This document shows, piece by piece, positions 42,311 through 51,607 of a stretch of 64,000 nt of DNA (the first letter of the stretch is position 1; each line of letters begins with the position of its first letter). The notes under the pieces were generated by a model. The model was not told the DNA's origin. It saw nothing but the letters and a program-made list of their open reading frames with translations, and did no database searches. Origin of the DNA: Zhaonella formicivorans (GTDB lineage Bacteria; Bacillota; DUOV01; Zhaonellaceae). Both the position numbers and the translations under genes were made by a program. Location of the stretch: NCBI RefSeq assembly GCF_004353525.1, contig NZ_CP085524.1, positions 1,124,142 through 1,188,141 on the forward strand, read 5' to 3'.

Positions 42311-42547
42311 CTACCAGTCAGATTTTTTTTTGACAACGATTTCCCATTCCTGTTCTTGAGTTTGATTAACGGATAATATTTCTTCGCCGTAAAGTTTCAA
42401 GCTTTTGCTAATATTTTTGACCGCAGGGGGATAATCAACTATTATTGTAAGTATTTGTCCTTGAACCATTTCCTCCAGCTGTAGTTTTGTTTTCACAAAA
42501 GTGTAAGGACAAACTTCACCCCTTAAATCTATTACTCTGTCACTCAT
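42311..42547 (-). CDS. TusA/YedF-like sulfurtransferase-fold protein
   Basis: 78 residues, the SirA/TusA fold, starting VIDLRGEVCPYTFVKTKLQLEEM. The active cysteine is present in CPYTF, but the CPxP motif of TusA is not complete, so sulfur transfer is not assured. No sulfur-relay partners adjacent. Convergent with ytrI. Confidence 0.8.
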   Translation of the reverse strand: MSDRVIDLRGEVCPYTFVKTKLQLEEMVQGQILTIIVDYPPAVKNISKSLKLYGEEILSVNQTQEQEWEIVVKKKSDW

Positions 42548-42687
42548 CCTCTACACCCCTCCATGTGCGAGAAGAAAAACTCTTGTCATTATTTTAATCG
42601 CTATCTAGTTTAAACTATCTCAAGAAAAAAATAAATACGGGAGGAAATTGCCTGAATTGCGCGAATTTATTTAATGAGGTGATCTCA

Positions 42688-43386
42688 ATGGGTGAAATAT
42701 TTGACGCCGTTGCAGCGAGGTATGATTCTTGGTACCAAACAGAAATGGGCAGTTTGGTACACCACTTAGAAAAAACAATAGTTTATGAGTTGCTGGCTCC
42801 CAAACCAGGAGAAAAAGTGCTGGACATAGGTTGCGGTACCGGAAATTACGCTTTAGAATTGGCTCAGTTGGGCCTACAGGTTACCGGAATAGATATATCA
42901 AGGGGAATGCTCTCTGTTGCCCAAAGAAAGGCTGCGCTTTTAAAGTTACTCATCAACTTTGTAGCGGCTGACATTATGGAAATGGAACTGGAACCCGAAT
43001 CCTTTGATAAGGTGGTATCTGTGACTGCCCTGGAATTTTTCCCTCGGCCTTCCCAAATCCTGGCCAAGGCCTTTCAAGCCCTCAAACCTGGCGGGAAAAT
43101 GGCAATCGGAGTCATAGCCGGCCAAAGTTTATGGAGTTCCTATTACCTGAAGCGAGCCGAGGAAGACCCTCAATCAGTATTTAGTAAGGCTACTTTTTAT
43201 ACTGGTGAGGAACTACTAAACCTTTTTCCTTGCGGGGATAGGACTTTTAAGGGGTGCCTTTATTTTCCTCCTGATTTGCACGATTTTTCCAAAGATAAGG
43301 CCTTGGCTATAGAAAATGATCCCGGCATAAAAAAACAATGCAATCCAGGATTTGTGTGTGGACTGTGGGTGAAAAAAGGCAACTAG
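42688..43386 (+). CDS. Class I SAM-dependent methyltransferase
   Basis: 232 residues from ATG 42688 (GAGGTG 6 nt upstream; GTG 42679 overlaps the site). SAM motif VLDIGCGTGNYALELAQLG at about 45-63, then GIDISRGML and VSVTALEFFPRP. It resembles UbiE/Methyltransf_11 proteins. Substrate unknown. Confidence 0.85.
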   Translation: MGEIFDAVAARYDSWYQTEMGSLVHHLEKTIVYELLAPKPGEKVLDIGCGTGNYALELAQLGLQVTGIDISRGMLSVAQRKAALLKLLINFVAADIMEMELEPESFDKVVSVTALEFFPRPSQILAKAFQALKPGGKMAIGVIAGQSLWSSYYLKRAEEDPQSVFSKATFYTGEELLNLFPCGDRTFKGCLYFPPDLHDFSKDKALAIENDPGIKKQCNPGFVCGLWVKKGN

Positions 43387-43391
43387 TCGGT

Positions 43392-44018
43392 CTACGGTTT
43401 AAAGCGGTAAAGCGCGGCAATCAACATCCTTTCCATTAATTCCGTATCTACGTGACAAACTTGGCTGAGGTTAGTGACAAAATCCTCGTGACTCCTGCCC
43501 TTGCGGTATGCAGGCTCTTTGCTCGGGTGATTTAAATATCTGCCGATGAGCCGTAGATCAGCGTCCACCAAAAGACTCCCTTGATAAAGAAGAGCGCCAC
43601 GACCCAGATATAAGCTGGAACCTAAAATCTTTTTCTCGCCGAGACATAGATCGCCCATTCCCCTCAAATTGATTACACAACCGGTGAGTTGCTGTAGGGT
43701 TGACGCTATTTCCAGGGCGATCCGTTCTAAAGTGTTTGGAATATTGATTTCCTTGTTTTCTTTTTTATAGCAAGCTGTAATTACCCACACCCCCGGCATG
43801 AGTACCACTGCTCCTCCCCCGCCCAGCCTGCGCCGCACAGGAATATTATCGGCTCCGCAATTTGCCAGGTTAATGTCCGGATCTAAACGTGTTCCCCTGC
43901 CCAGGATTACGTCTGTGCCGCGCCATTCGTATACTTGTATATGGCTGTCCAAGCCTAGTCTTATGCTCTCCAGAGCAGGTCTATCCCCGGGAAATTCGGG
44001 CAGCTGTTCCAAAACCAT
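43392..44018 (-). CDS. Lipoate-protein ligase A family protein
   Basis: 208 residues, a biotin/lipoate protein ligase catalytic domain. RRRLGGGGAVV (about 62-72) is the family's nucleotide-binding RRxxGGG motif, with LGRGTRLDPDINL before it and LGEKKILGSSLY after. It may act as a lipoate ligase or an octanoyl amidotransferase (LipM/LipL type) for glycine-cleavage or 2-oxoacid systems. The conserved Cys of LipM is not clearly identified. Ends 5 bp from the convergent methyltransferase. Confidence 0.82.
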   Translation of the reverse strand: MVLEQLPEFPGDRPALESIRLGLDSHIQVYEWRGTDVILGRGTRLDPDINLANCGADNIPVRRRLGGGGAVVLMPGVWVITACYKKENKEINIPNTLERIALEIASTLQQLTGCVINLRGMGDLCLGEKKILGSSLYLGRGALLYQGSLLVDADLRLIGRYLNHPSKEPAYRKGRSHEDFVTNLSQVCHVDTELMERMLIAALYRFKP

Positions 44019-44163
44019 TTTTAACCCTCACTTCTGTACATCTAAAATTTGCTACCTCATTTTATTACTATACTCCTTGTTTTATCATGCTGCAATCCAT
44101 ATTCTGGCTTATAGCCGTTTTGAGTGCTAAATTTCCGGCAACTGATAATTGTGACTGAGGAAT

Positions 44164-44190
44164 TAAAAAAGGGGCATAACTGACCCCTTC
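44164..44190 (-). terminator. Terminator of the cytochrome/tat transcript
   Basis: AGGGG (44170-44174) and CCCCT (44184-44188) form a short stem, followed on the minus strand by six T. It abuts the cytochrome stop codon. Confidence 0.7.
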
Positions 44191-44195
44191 AAAAG

Positions 44196-44948
44196 TTATT
44201 CCTTAATGCTTATTGTGTAATCCGAGCCCACCGAATGGCAATTTCTACAGCTTCCCCCGAACTCGGTGATAAAAAGATTATTCTCCCCCTGGTAATGGGA
44301 TTTATGCATTATTTTCCCAAGGGCAAGTTCCCCATCCTGATGGCAAACCCGGCATTGGTTAACTGTTGCCCCGCTTCCAACAGGGGGATGGCTGCCAAGT
44401 TTATCAAGTGCAGTTTCTAATGTACCAAGAGCTTTATTACCATTTCCATCCCGATGGCAATCGCCGCAACCATGCGGCGCAACATCTTTGGCGGAAGCCT
44501 TGACAGCTATAAAAGCAGTTTCTGCCGGCTCCATGTTCAGAGCTACAAAATCTCCCTTTTCATTAAGTTTATGACACTGGACACAACCGTCCAAATAATG
44601 AGTGGCATGCAGCTTACTCCCCAGAGGCAAGGCCCCGCTGGTTTGATGACAAAGCAGGCATTGATCAGGTGCTTCGGGGTGTCTTCCCTGCTGCTCCAAG
44701 TTGGCCATTATAGTCGGCAGTGAAAGATCCGCATTCTCGTTAAACTTTTTATGACAGCTTAAACACCCTGCGGGGAGATCCTCTGAAGAACACAGGATAA
44801 AATCAGAAGTAAGCTCCCCTTCAACCTGACTTCCTGTTTGCTCGCCTGCTGGCGGCGTTACTTCCCCGGTTTGCCCACAAGCTGCAACCCCCAGCAAACC
44901 TACGCAAAAGAGCATCACCATTCCCCAAATTTTTAACTGAACTTTCAC
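44196..44948 (-). CDS. Six-heme cytochrome c lipoprotein
   Basis: 250 residues. Lipobox VAAC closes the signal peptide. Six CxxCH heme sites follow: CLSCH, CLLCH, CVQCH, CGDCH, CRVCH and CRNCH, evenly spaced. It probably carries electrons outside the membrane, like cytochromes of metal- or nitrite-reducing Firmicutes. GTG start overlaps the tatC stop (TAGTG) with AAGGAGGAG 4 nt upstream, so it is coupled to tatC. Which partner it serves is not shown. Confidence 0.9.
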   Translation of the reverse strand: MKVQLKIWGMVMLFCVGLLGVAACGQTGEVTPPAGEQTGSQVEGELTSDFILCSSEDLPAGCLSCHKKFNENADLSLPTIMANLEQQGRHPEAPDQCLLCHQTSGALPLGSKLHATHYLDGCVQCHKLNEKGDFVALNMEPAETAFIAVKASAKDVAPHGCGDCHRDGNGNKALGTLETALDKLGSHPPVGSGATVNQCRVCHQDGELALGKIMHKSHYQGENNLFITEFGGSCRNCHSVGSDYTISIKE

Positions 44949-45685
44949 TATACTCCTCCTTCCTGAAAACTGTGCCTTGGTTTAACAATAAAGCGTGCTA
45001 TAAATAAGCTGGCTTCAAATAAGACAATGACCGGTAAAGCCAAAAACATTTGAGAAATTACGTCGGGTGGTGTCATGATTGCGGCTGCTACAAAAATGAT
45101 AAAATATACATACTTTCGTTTAGCACTTAGGCTATCGGGACCGATTATGCCTACTTTGGTTAAACCCAGTACTATTAAAGGCAGCTGAAAAACAAAACCA
45201 AATGGCAAGAGCAGCGAAAACAGGAAATCCACGTAGCGCCCAACCGTTACTAAAGGCTGCAGTCCTATGGCAGAGCCGAGCAGAAATATCAGTGCATAGC
45301 GTACTACTACTTGATAGGCAAACACAATTCCAATTAAAAACAAAAGGTAGGAACTGATCACTAGCAAGACTGCCGTTCTGCGCCAACCGGCTTTGATTGC
45401 AGGAAAGATAAAACTACTGACCTGCCAAAAGAGCACCGGCAAGGAAAGGACAATTCCAAAAAATATGCATATTTTAATTTTTGTTATAAATGCTTCCGGA
45501 ACACTGATAAAGACGAGAGGCAGCTCCAGCTGGCGCATGGTGGCAGTCAAATACTGAAAGAGCATCTCTCTGCAGCTCAGGTAAATCACGGTACTGCTGG
45601 TCAGAAAAGCTGTCAAGGAAACAATAAGGACCCGACGCAATTCCGCCAGGTGGCCCTCAAGGGGCATCAGCTTGGGATCGTCCAT
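44948..45685 (-). CDS. tatC: Sec-independent protein translocase TatC
   Basis: 245 residues with six membrane helices. Typical start PLEGHLAELRRVLIVSL and conserved loop SVPEAFITKIKICIFFGIVLSLP; PDVISQMFLALPV near the end. With TatA it moves folded, twin-arginine proteins across the membrane. Three genes tatA-tatC-cytochrome lie in one operon. Confidence 0.96.
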   Translation of the reverse strand: MDDPKLMPLEGHLAELRRVLIVSLTAFLTSSTVIYLSCREMLFQYLTATMRQLELPLVFISVPEAFITKIKICIFFGIVLSLPVLFWQVSSFIFPAIKAGWRRTAVLLVISSYLLFLIGIVFAYQVVVRYALIFLLGSAIGLQPLVTVGRYVDFLFSLLLPFGFVFQLPLIVLGLTKVGIIGPDSLSAKRKYVYFIIFVAAAIMTPPDVISQMFLALPVIVLFEASLFIARFIVKPRHSFQEGGV

Positions 45686-45718
45686 GGTAACCAGCCTCTC
45701 TTTCTCGACCGTTAGTTT

Positions 45719-45928
45719 TTAATCATTACCAACAGTCCTAGCTGGGAACAATTCATTGTCGTGGTTTTCTACTTTAGTATGCGGTGCTTCGACCGCCCGT
45801 CTAAATTCCATCATGCTTTTACCTAAGGCACGTCCCGCTTCCGGCAATTTCCCCGGCCCAAAGATTAATAATACTAAGACTAAAATCAAAATTAACTCTC
45901 CAAAGCCGATACTTGGGATAAAGCCCAT
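45719..45928 (-). CDS. tatA: Sec-independent protein translocase TatA
   Basis: 69 residues: a single N-terminal helix with FGELILILVLVLLIFGPGKLPE and an amphipathic helix AGRALGKSMMEFRRAV. The acidic Glu and the FGPGKLPE hinge are the TatA hallmarks. 33 bp upstream of tatC. Confidence 0.96.
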   Translation of the reverse strand: MGFIPSIGFGELILILVLVLLIFGPGKLPEAGRALGKSMMEFRRAVEAPHTKVENHDNELFPARTVGND

Positions 45929-45960
45929 AAAGAATCCTCCTCAAGCCAAACTAAATTCGC

Positions 45961-46092
45961 TTAAAACACGCCCATTCTACCAACCAACAGAAAAACCAGA
46001 AAACCTAATGCAACTAATCCGGTTAACAAGAATACAGCGCTTACAACGCCCGCATACACACCGCCCAACAAATTGCCTAAGAGTTGTTTCAT
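45961..46092 (-). CDS. 43-residue membrane micropeptide upstream of tatA
   Basis: From ATG 46092 (GGAGGGAATAACG upstream). A single hydrophobic, glycine-rich stretch after MKQLLGNLLGGV. The longer frame to 46155 has no site. It lies between the heme-sensor regulator and tatA, in the same direction. Function unknown. Confidence 0.55.
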   Translation of the reverse strand: MKQLLGNLLGGVYAGVVSAVFLLTGLVALGFLVFLLVGRMGVF

Positions 46093-46204
46093 CGTTATTC
46101 CCTCCTTTTGCTTTAATCTTAGCAAGCAATGTTTGTTAAACCATTGACAACTCATGTATAATTACTGCAAAAATCCTTGCAAAAATATGACATTTGAAAA
46201 GCAA

Positions 46205-46236
46205 CAAAAAAAATAGCTTGCCATAAATAGCAAGCT
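46205..46236 (-). terminator. Terminator of the kinase/regulator pair
   Basis: AGCTTGC (46215-46221) pairs with GCAAGCT (46230-46236); eight T-rich bases follow on the minus strand. Confidence 0.85.
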
Positions 46237-46262
46237 TAAATTACATTTTTTTACTTACCTGT

Positions 46263-46967
46263 TCACGCCTCTTTGCCAAATTTATAACCAACCCCCCAGA
46301 CTGTCTTAATGTATTCCGGGTTATTGGGGTCCGATTCAATTTTTTCCCGCAGCCGGCTAATCAGAGAAGTAACATTATTGGCATCACCGGGGTAATCGCT
46401 TTCCCAAACTTGCTCTACCAGTTGCTCCCTGCTAAAAACGTGGTTGGGATGGGAGGCCATGACCCAAAGACATTCAAATTCTTTTGCTGTTAAATTAATC
46501 GGCCTGTCACCGATCTTTACTATCCTTCTTCCCCGGTCAATATATAGATTGCCGGCTACCAACTCTTCCCTGGTACCTGGTCGCTGCAATTGTTTATGTT
46601 CGTTTAAGCGTCGCAAAACTGCCTGAATACGTAAAGCCAGTTCGGCCGGGCTGAATGGTTTGGTTTGATAATCATCTACGCCCATTCTAAAACCGATGAG
46701 CTTATCCAGCTCATCACCCCGGGCAGAAAGAATGATAATTGGCACATTGGAACGCTGCCGGATAATCCTGCATACCTCAAAGCCGTCCAACTTAGGCAGC
46801 ATCAAATCCAAAACTATTAAATCAGGAGCTTCTTCATCAAATTTGAGCAGCGCTTCCTCACCATCGGTTGCAGTGACTATTTTGTACCCTTCCTTACAGA
46901 GACGATGAGACAGGATTTTTAAAATGTCGGGCTCATCATCAACTATGAGTATTTTAGCTCCATCCAT
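46263..46967 (-). CDS. OmpR-family response regulator paired with the heme-sensor kinase
   Basis: About 234 residues from ATG 46967 (GGGGAGGG 5 nt upstream). Receiver: VDDEPD acidic pocket, LIVLDLMLP phospho-acceptor Asp, SARG, DDYQTKPF with the conserved Lys. C-terminal winged helix ends YIKTVWGVGYKFG. One base after the kinase stop, so co-translated with it. Likely controls nearby redox genes. Confidence 0.93.
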   Translation of the reverse strand: MDGAKILIVDDEPDILKILSHRLCKEGYKIVTATDGEEALLKFDEEAPDLIVLDLMLPKLDGFEVCRIIRQRSNVPIIILSARGDELDKLIGFRMGVDDYQTKPFSPAELALRIQAVLRRLNEHKQLQRPGTREELVAGNLYIDRGRRIVKIGDRPINLTAKEFECLWVMASHPNHVFSREQLVEQVWESDYPGDANNVTSLISRLREKIESDPNNPEYIKTVWGVGYKFGKEA

Positions 46968-46968
46968 G

Positions 46969-48639
46969 TTAACCCTCCCCTTGCCGTGGAATCTTGCCGG
47001 CAGCCGGAATAGTAAATCTGAAGGTACTTCCCCGGCCATATTCGCTTTCCACCCAGATTTTACAACCATGTAATTCAACCAGTTTTTTTGCTAAGGCTAA
47101 CCCTAAACCAGAGCCGCCGTGAGTACGAGTATTTGAACCGTTGACCTGCCTGAATGCCTCAAAAATTATTCCCTGTTCTTCTTTCTTAATACCCGGGCCG
47201 GTATCGTTGACCGCAACTTCCAGCTTGCCGTTCTTGCTGTCCTTTACAGCGTGAATGCTAATTTTCCCACCCATAGGTGTGAATTTATTGGCATTGTTCA
47301 ATAGGTTTGTTAAGATTTGCTCAACTTTAGCGCGGTCAGCCTCCACATAAGGTAAATCATCTTCCAAGTCGATGATTAGCTGTTGTTCTTTTTTAATTAA
47401 TAAAGGCATTACTTTTTTGACAACATCTTCTACCAAAGCAGGCAGAGGAAACACCGTAATCTCCAGTTCCTTTCTTCCTGCCTGCAATTTGGCCATATCA
47501 AGTATATCATTTATTAAAGCCAGCAATTGATGGCTGTTGCGTTCGATATCGTACAGGTACTCTTTTTGCTGCGCAGTCAGTTCCCCGGCAATTCCTTCCA
47601 ACAGCAATTCGTTAAAAGCCATTATAGATGTCAAAGGAGTTTTTAATTCGTGACTGACGCTGGCCAAAAACTCGGACTTGACTTCATTGGCCTTTTGTAA
47701 TTGGATATTTGCTTCTTTTAATCTTTGCTTCTGCTTGCTAAGGTTTTCATTGGCTTTAATCAAATCCCTGGTTCGGGCTTCTACCTTATTTTCCAACTCC
47801 TGATAGTATTCCTTTAATTTTTTTGCCATTGATTCAAATTCCCGGGCCAACAGCTTTATTTCCCCCGGAGCATTAATTTCGGGGAAATTATTATCTAAAT
47901 TACCCTGGCCAATTTCAGTGGCGATGGCGGTAAGCTGGTAAAGAGGCCTGGCCACCATTTTATGCATTACCGCAAAAACACAGCCCAAAGTCAAAATAAT
48001 TAATAAGGCGGTAACCAGCAGGTGTGCAAGAATATCTGTACGCAGGTTCTCTTGAAAAGCGTGCATGGGAATATTTAAACTGATAGCGCCTGCCAGTTCC
48101 CCCAAGGTATGTTTTTGGAGGTTGCTTAACCCTAAATCGGCTAAACCTTCGTTATGGCAATTTAAACAACCTTCCTCAATATAGATGGGAACCGTATAAG
48201 TAAAAATCCTATTGCCGTTTATACCCCGAGTACCCCAGGCTTCATTCAGGCCTTTGTCCTTCTTTAGCTGTTCGATTAGGTTACGTTCAAATTCATCCGC
48301 CATATTACAATCTTTAGTAGCAGTCAACCATATTTCTTTAAATGAAACCTTGATATCCTTGCCAAAGGCGTCGTTAATATTTTTTTCAACTGCTACCGGA
48401 TCAAGGTGTTTATATTCCAAAGCGAGGCTCTGCTGGTCCTCTGCCCTCTTTTCAGCAATAAAACTCCTGATAGCCAGAAACTGGGTGGAAATAACACGGG
48501 CTTTATCGCGCAGCTCTTGCTCCGCCCTTTCCTTGGCTCGCTCCATATTCCAAATGAAATCAGTAGCCATAATTACCAGGGTAATAAGCGAAATTATGAG
48601 CATCAACCGGGTACTAAGTTTGTTTTTCACGGGGTACAT
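46969..48639 (-). CDS. Sensor histidine kinase with a c-type heme (Tll0287-like) sensor domain
   Basis: 556 residues. First membrane helix about 11-28, an extracytoplasmic Tll0287-like/DUF3365 domain (about 30-200) with one heme site CLNCH at about 163-167, second helix about 204-225, HAMP, a coiled coil (about 285-330), H box SVSHELKTPLTSI, N box LLNNANKFTPMG, DTGPGI and GGSGLGLA. Probably senses redox state or a gas such as NO or CO through heme. Partner regulator is the next gene. Confidence 0.92.
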   Translation of the reverse strand: MYPVKNKLSTRLMLIISLITLVIMATDFIWNMERAKERAEQELRDKARVISTQFLAIRSFIAEKRAEDQQSLALEYKHLDPVAVEKNINDAFGKDIKVSFKEIWLTATKDCNMADEFERNLIEQLKKDKGLNEAWGTRGINGNRIFTYTVPIYIEEGCLNCHNEGLADLGLSNLQKHTLGELAGAISLNIPMHAFQENLRTDILAHLLVTALLIILTLGCVFAVMHKMVARPLYQLTAIATEIGQGNLDNNFPEINAPGEIKLLAREFESMAKKLKEYYQELENKVEARTRDLIKANENLSKQKQRLKEANIQLQKANEVKSEFLASVSHELKTPLTSIMAFNELLLEGIAGELTAQQKEYLYDIERNSHQLLALINDILDMAKLQAGRKELEITVFPLPALVEDVVKKVMPLLIKKEQQLIIDLEDDLPYVEADRAKVEQILTNLLNNANKFTPMGGKISIHAVKDSKNGKLEVAVNDTGPGIKKEEQGIIFEAFRQVNGSNTRTHGGSGLGLALAKKLVELHGCKIWVESEYGRGSTFRFTIPAAGKIPRQGEG

Positions 48640-48790
48640 TTTGTTACCACCTTCACAAAAATAACTTTATACCAGCGCTCCCGGTGCTTGACCTCTGGCA
48701 TACCAATCTGTATGGGTATTGCATTGTAAGAAATAATTTATTTCCCTGCAACAATATTATAATACTTAAGCTCACCTAAGTTGAAGGGGG

Positions 48791-48823
48791 AAAAAAAAAG
48801 AACCGGGTCGAAAAAACCCGATT
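48791..48823 (-). terminator. Terminator of the HybAB-like operon
   Basis: AACCGGGT (48801-48808) pairs with ACCCGATT (48816-48823), one wobble; nine A on the plus strand give a T run for the minus transcript. Confidence 0.75.
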
Positions 48824-48852
48824 CCTTTTGTCTGCAGCTGTCTTTGAAATAT

Positions 48853-49986
48853 TCAAGCGCCTGCCTTATCACCGTGGTCTTCAAAAACCGGGAAGTTCTC
48901 TGTAATCCAGATATAAGCCATGACCCCAAAGGATACAAGGGCAAGTGTAATGCTAAATTCAGTCCAGGCAGGGACATAACCTTGACCGGCAGAACGGCTC
49001 ATCCCTATCAGACATACATTTATCCGGTTTAAAACAACTCCGCAGACTACCATTAAACAGGACAAAAACTGCCATACAGTCTGCTGTCGTAAATTTCTAA
49101 AGCTCAATATGCTAGCCGGAACAATTACCCCGATGGCCAGTTCAGCCAGAAAAGATATACTTTCATAGCTGCCGTTAAACAGTAAACTTAAGGAACCGCG
49201 AGCAGCCAGATCGGCTATTTTTATTACAAAATAAAAAACTAAAATAAAAGGTAAAGCTTTAGTCAAATCAGCCAATAGCGGTGTTTCTAAACCTCTTTTG
49301 AATGCTAGACTCGATAGAGTTGATTCTACCACGATCATGGCTAAGCCCACCGCAACCGCGGAAGTAAAGAAAAAAACGGGCAGAAAAGGTGAATACCAAA
49401 GGGGATAAAGTTTACCCGGCACAATTAAAAACAGGGAACCTAACGATGACTGGTGCAAAGTTGAAAGAATTATGCCCATTATCACTAAGGGTATTGTGCA
49501 GGCGTGAATCACCCTGAGCGCCCCTTCCAACCGGAACCGCTCGAAAATTACCGGGCAAAATTCTAAGAACAATACGGTAAGGTAAAGCATGACGCACCAG
49601 GCCACTTCAAACATCACCGAGTGATGCTGCCACATGATTATCGGATGCCAAATAAACCACGGCCTTCCTAAATCATAAAGCAAACCCACAGCTACTAAAA
49701 AATATCCAATGAAGCCGGTTAAAACTGCCGGACGAACAATAGCGTGATATTTTTTTAAGTTAAAGATATAGACAGTAGCCGCAGCCGTAAAACCTCCGGC
49801 AGCCAGCGCCACTCCACACAGCACATCGAAAGCAATCCATAAACCCCAAGGGTAACTGTCGCTCAGGTTGGTCGAGGCACCAAGTCCCTGAGAATACCTT
49901 AAAAAAGTTGCTATTGCCCCTACGGCCATAATCAAAAGCAAAATTACCCTAGACCATGTCCAGTGAAATTTAAAACCCATTTTCAT
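48853..49986 (-). CDS. HybB/NrfD-type membrane quinol-oxidising subunit
   Basis: 377 residues, about nine or ten membrane helices. Signatures of HybB: SYPWGLWIAFDVLCGVALAAGGF and YDLGRPWFIWHPIIMWQHHSVMFEVAWC. Binds menaquinone and passes electrons to an iron-sulfur partner. Its ATG overlaps the hybA-like stop (ATGA). No hydrogenase or other catalytic subunit is adjacent, so it may feed the nearby heme proteins or NrfA. Confidence 0.88.
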   Translation of the reverse strand: MKMGFKFHWTWSRVILLLIMAVGAIATFLRYSQGLGASTNLSDSYPWGLWIAFDVLCGVALAAGGFTAAATVYIFNLKKYHAIVRPAVLTGFIGYFLVAVGLLYDLGRPWFIWHPIIMWQHHSVMFEVAWCVMLYLTVLFLEFCPVIFERFRLEGALRVIHACTIPLVIMGIILSTLHQSSLGSLFLIVPGKLYPLWYSPFLPVFFFTSAVAVGLAMIVVESTLSSLAFKRGLETPLLADLTKALPFILVFYFVIKIADLAARGSLSLLFNGSYESISFLAELAIGVIVPASILSFRNLRQQTVWQFLSCLMVVCGVVLNRINVCLIGMSRSAGQGYVPAWTEFSITLALVSFGVMAYIWITENFPVFEDHGDKAGA

Positions 49987-50867
49987 GCCCCCTTGCCTTC
50001 AATCTTCTTTTTGCTTTCACCCTCATTTTTATGAGTCAAAAGATAAGTTGAGGTTAAAAGAATTCCGCCACCGGCGATGATGCCGGGAATCTTGGACATT
50101 ACCTCCCAAGTGTAGTCGGGCAGGGGAGTGTTAGGAATATTGGTGGGAAAGCCCAAGTCTTTAAAAGGCACATCGGATAGAAACAGGAAAGAAGTACCTC
50201 CCCCTTCTTTTAATCCGTAAATATAGTTGACATATTTATTGGGATTGTTGTTAATTCTTCGTTCTGCTTCAACCAAAAGCTCATCTCTGTTTCCAAAAAG
50301 TGTGGCTTTAGTTGGACAGGCGGCCGCGCAAGCGGGCTGCTGCCCTTCTTTTAAACGGCTGGAGCAGAACAGGCATTTGGTGACCAGCGGTGCAGTTTTT
50401 TCCCATTCATATTTGGGAATCCCGAAGGGGCAAGCCACCATACAGTAACGGCAACCAATACATTTCCAGGCATCATACACCACCGGCCCTTCTGGAGTTT
50501 TATGCAATGCTTTGACTGGACAAGCTGAAGCGCAGGCTGGCTCAAGACAATGAAAACACTGGGAACGGACGAAACGCTTCACCTTTTCACTGCCCTTCTC
50601 AACTTCTACGGTCTTGACCACAGTCCAGGCATTGCTTGACAGTTCTTCAGCATAGGCACCGCCCTGCAGCTGATTTTGTTTTTGGCAAGCTGCCTGGCAA
50701 TTTTTACAACCTATGCATTGGGTAAGGTCCATTAACATCCCTTTAGGCTTAGTCACAAAGTTGGTTTTTCCCCCTTGGTCACTATTGGCCCAAACGCTTC
50801 CGCCAAAAGCCAAACAGCTTGTAGCAAATCCAACCAGTTTTAAGAAACCTAACCTAGTTAGTTCCAT
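49983..50867 (-). CDS. HybA/NrfC-type periplasmic 4Fe-4S protein
   Basis: 294 residues. Four 4Fe-4S clusters: CIGCKNCQAACQ, CFHCLEPACASACP, CIGCRYCMVACP and CLFC...CAAACP. A membrane helix near the C-terminus (about 255-275) is typical of HybA. The start reads LTRLGFLKLVG: one Arg where Tat substrates have RR, so the Tat signal looks degenerate. Links the HybB-like quinol subunit to an external acceptor. Confidence 0.88.
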   Translation of the reverse strand: MELTRLGFLKLVGFATSCLAFGGSVWANSDQGGKTNFVTKPKGMLMDLTQCIGCKNCQAACQKQNQLQGGAYAEELSSNAWTVVKTVEVEKGSEKVKRFVRSQCFHCLEPACASACPVKALHKTPEGPVVYDAWKCIGCRYCMVACPFGIPKYEWEKTAPLVTKCLFCSSRLKEGQQPACAAACPTKATLFGNRDELLVEAERRINNNPNKYVNYIYGLKEGGGTSFLFLSDVPFKDLGFPTNIPNTPLPDYTWEVMSKIPGIIAGGGILLTSTYLLTHKNEGESKKKIEGKGA

Positions 50868-50896
50868 TGCTCCTTCCTCCTTAAAATAATTTTCCG

Positions 50897-51607
50897 TTAC
50901 AAATCAGTTTTTGGTTCAAACTTATAACCCACCCCCCATACAGTGGTAATGTAGCGAGGATCCTGTGCGTTAGACTCAATCTTATCCCGCAGCCTGCTGA
51001 TCATAACTGTCACCTCATCCAAATCAACCAGTTCATCTGTGCCCCACACTTGATTTAAAATTTCCTTCCTGCTGAAAACCTTTCCGGGGTTGCTGGCTAA
51101 AAACCAGAGGAGATTTAGCTCCTTTTTGGTCAGGTTTATGTTTCCCCTGGGTGTCTTTACTTGGTGGGAAAACTTGTCGATAATTAAGCCTGGAAAACGC
51201 ATGACCATGCTGCTTTCTTGCAATGAATTGCCTTCCACCCTACGCATTACTGCTTTAATCCGTGCGAGAAGTTCCCGATTGCTGCATGGCTTGGGAAGGT
51301 AATCATCTGCCCCTGCCTTGAAACTGGATATTCTGTCTATTTCCGCCGCTTTTTGAGACAGCACAATTATTGCTATCCTCGAAGATTTTCTAATTGTACG
51401 GCAAACAGTTAAACCATCTATACCTGGCAAATCCAGTTCTAAAACCATTAGATTAGGGTTATAAAGTTTAAACTTGCAAAGCGCGTCCTGTCCATCCGAC
51501 GCTGTAAGTACCCCGTACCCTTCTTTGCGCAGACACTGGCCAATATTTTTCAATAAATCTGTATCGGGATCCGCCAATAACACTGTAGCCTGTTCCAAGG
51601 AGTCCAC
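50897..51607 (-). CDS. OmpR-family response regulator with Glu in place of the phospho-acceptor Asp
   Basis: 236 residues. The receiver core LMVLELDLPGIDG has Glu (codon at 51437-51439) where the paralogue has Asp (LIVLDLMLP); the acidic pocket is LADPDTD instead of VDDEPD. The switch region VLSQK and conserved Lys (YLPKP) are otherwise kept, and the DNA-binding domain is intact, ending YITTVWGVGYKF. So it may act without phosphorylation. First gene of the HybAB-like operon, and no kinase accompanies it. Confidence 0.85.
   Translation of the reverse strand: MDSLEQATVLLADPDTDLLKNIGQCLRKEGYGVLTASDGQDALCKFKLYNPNLMVLELDLPGIDGLTVCRTIRKSSRIAIIVLSQKAAEIDRISSFKAGADDYLPKPCSNRELLARIKAVMRRVEGNSLQESSMVMRFPGLIIDKFSHQVKTPRGNINLTKKELNLLWFLASNPGKVFSRKEILNQVWGTDELVDLDEVTVMISRLRDKIESNAQDPRYITTVWGVGYKFEPKTDL

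Noticed and set aside
49983..50867. Clear Tat substrate next to tatAC
   Set aside because: The signal has a single Arg (TRLGFLK), not the twin arginine, so I did not assign it as a firm Tat substrate.
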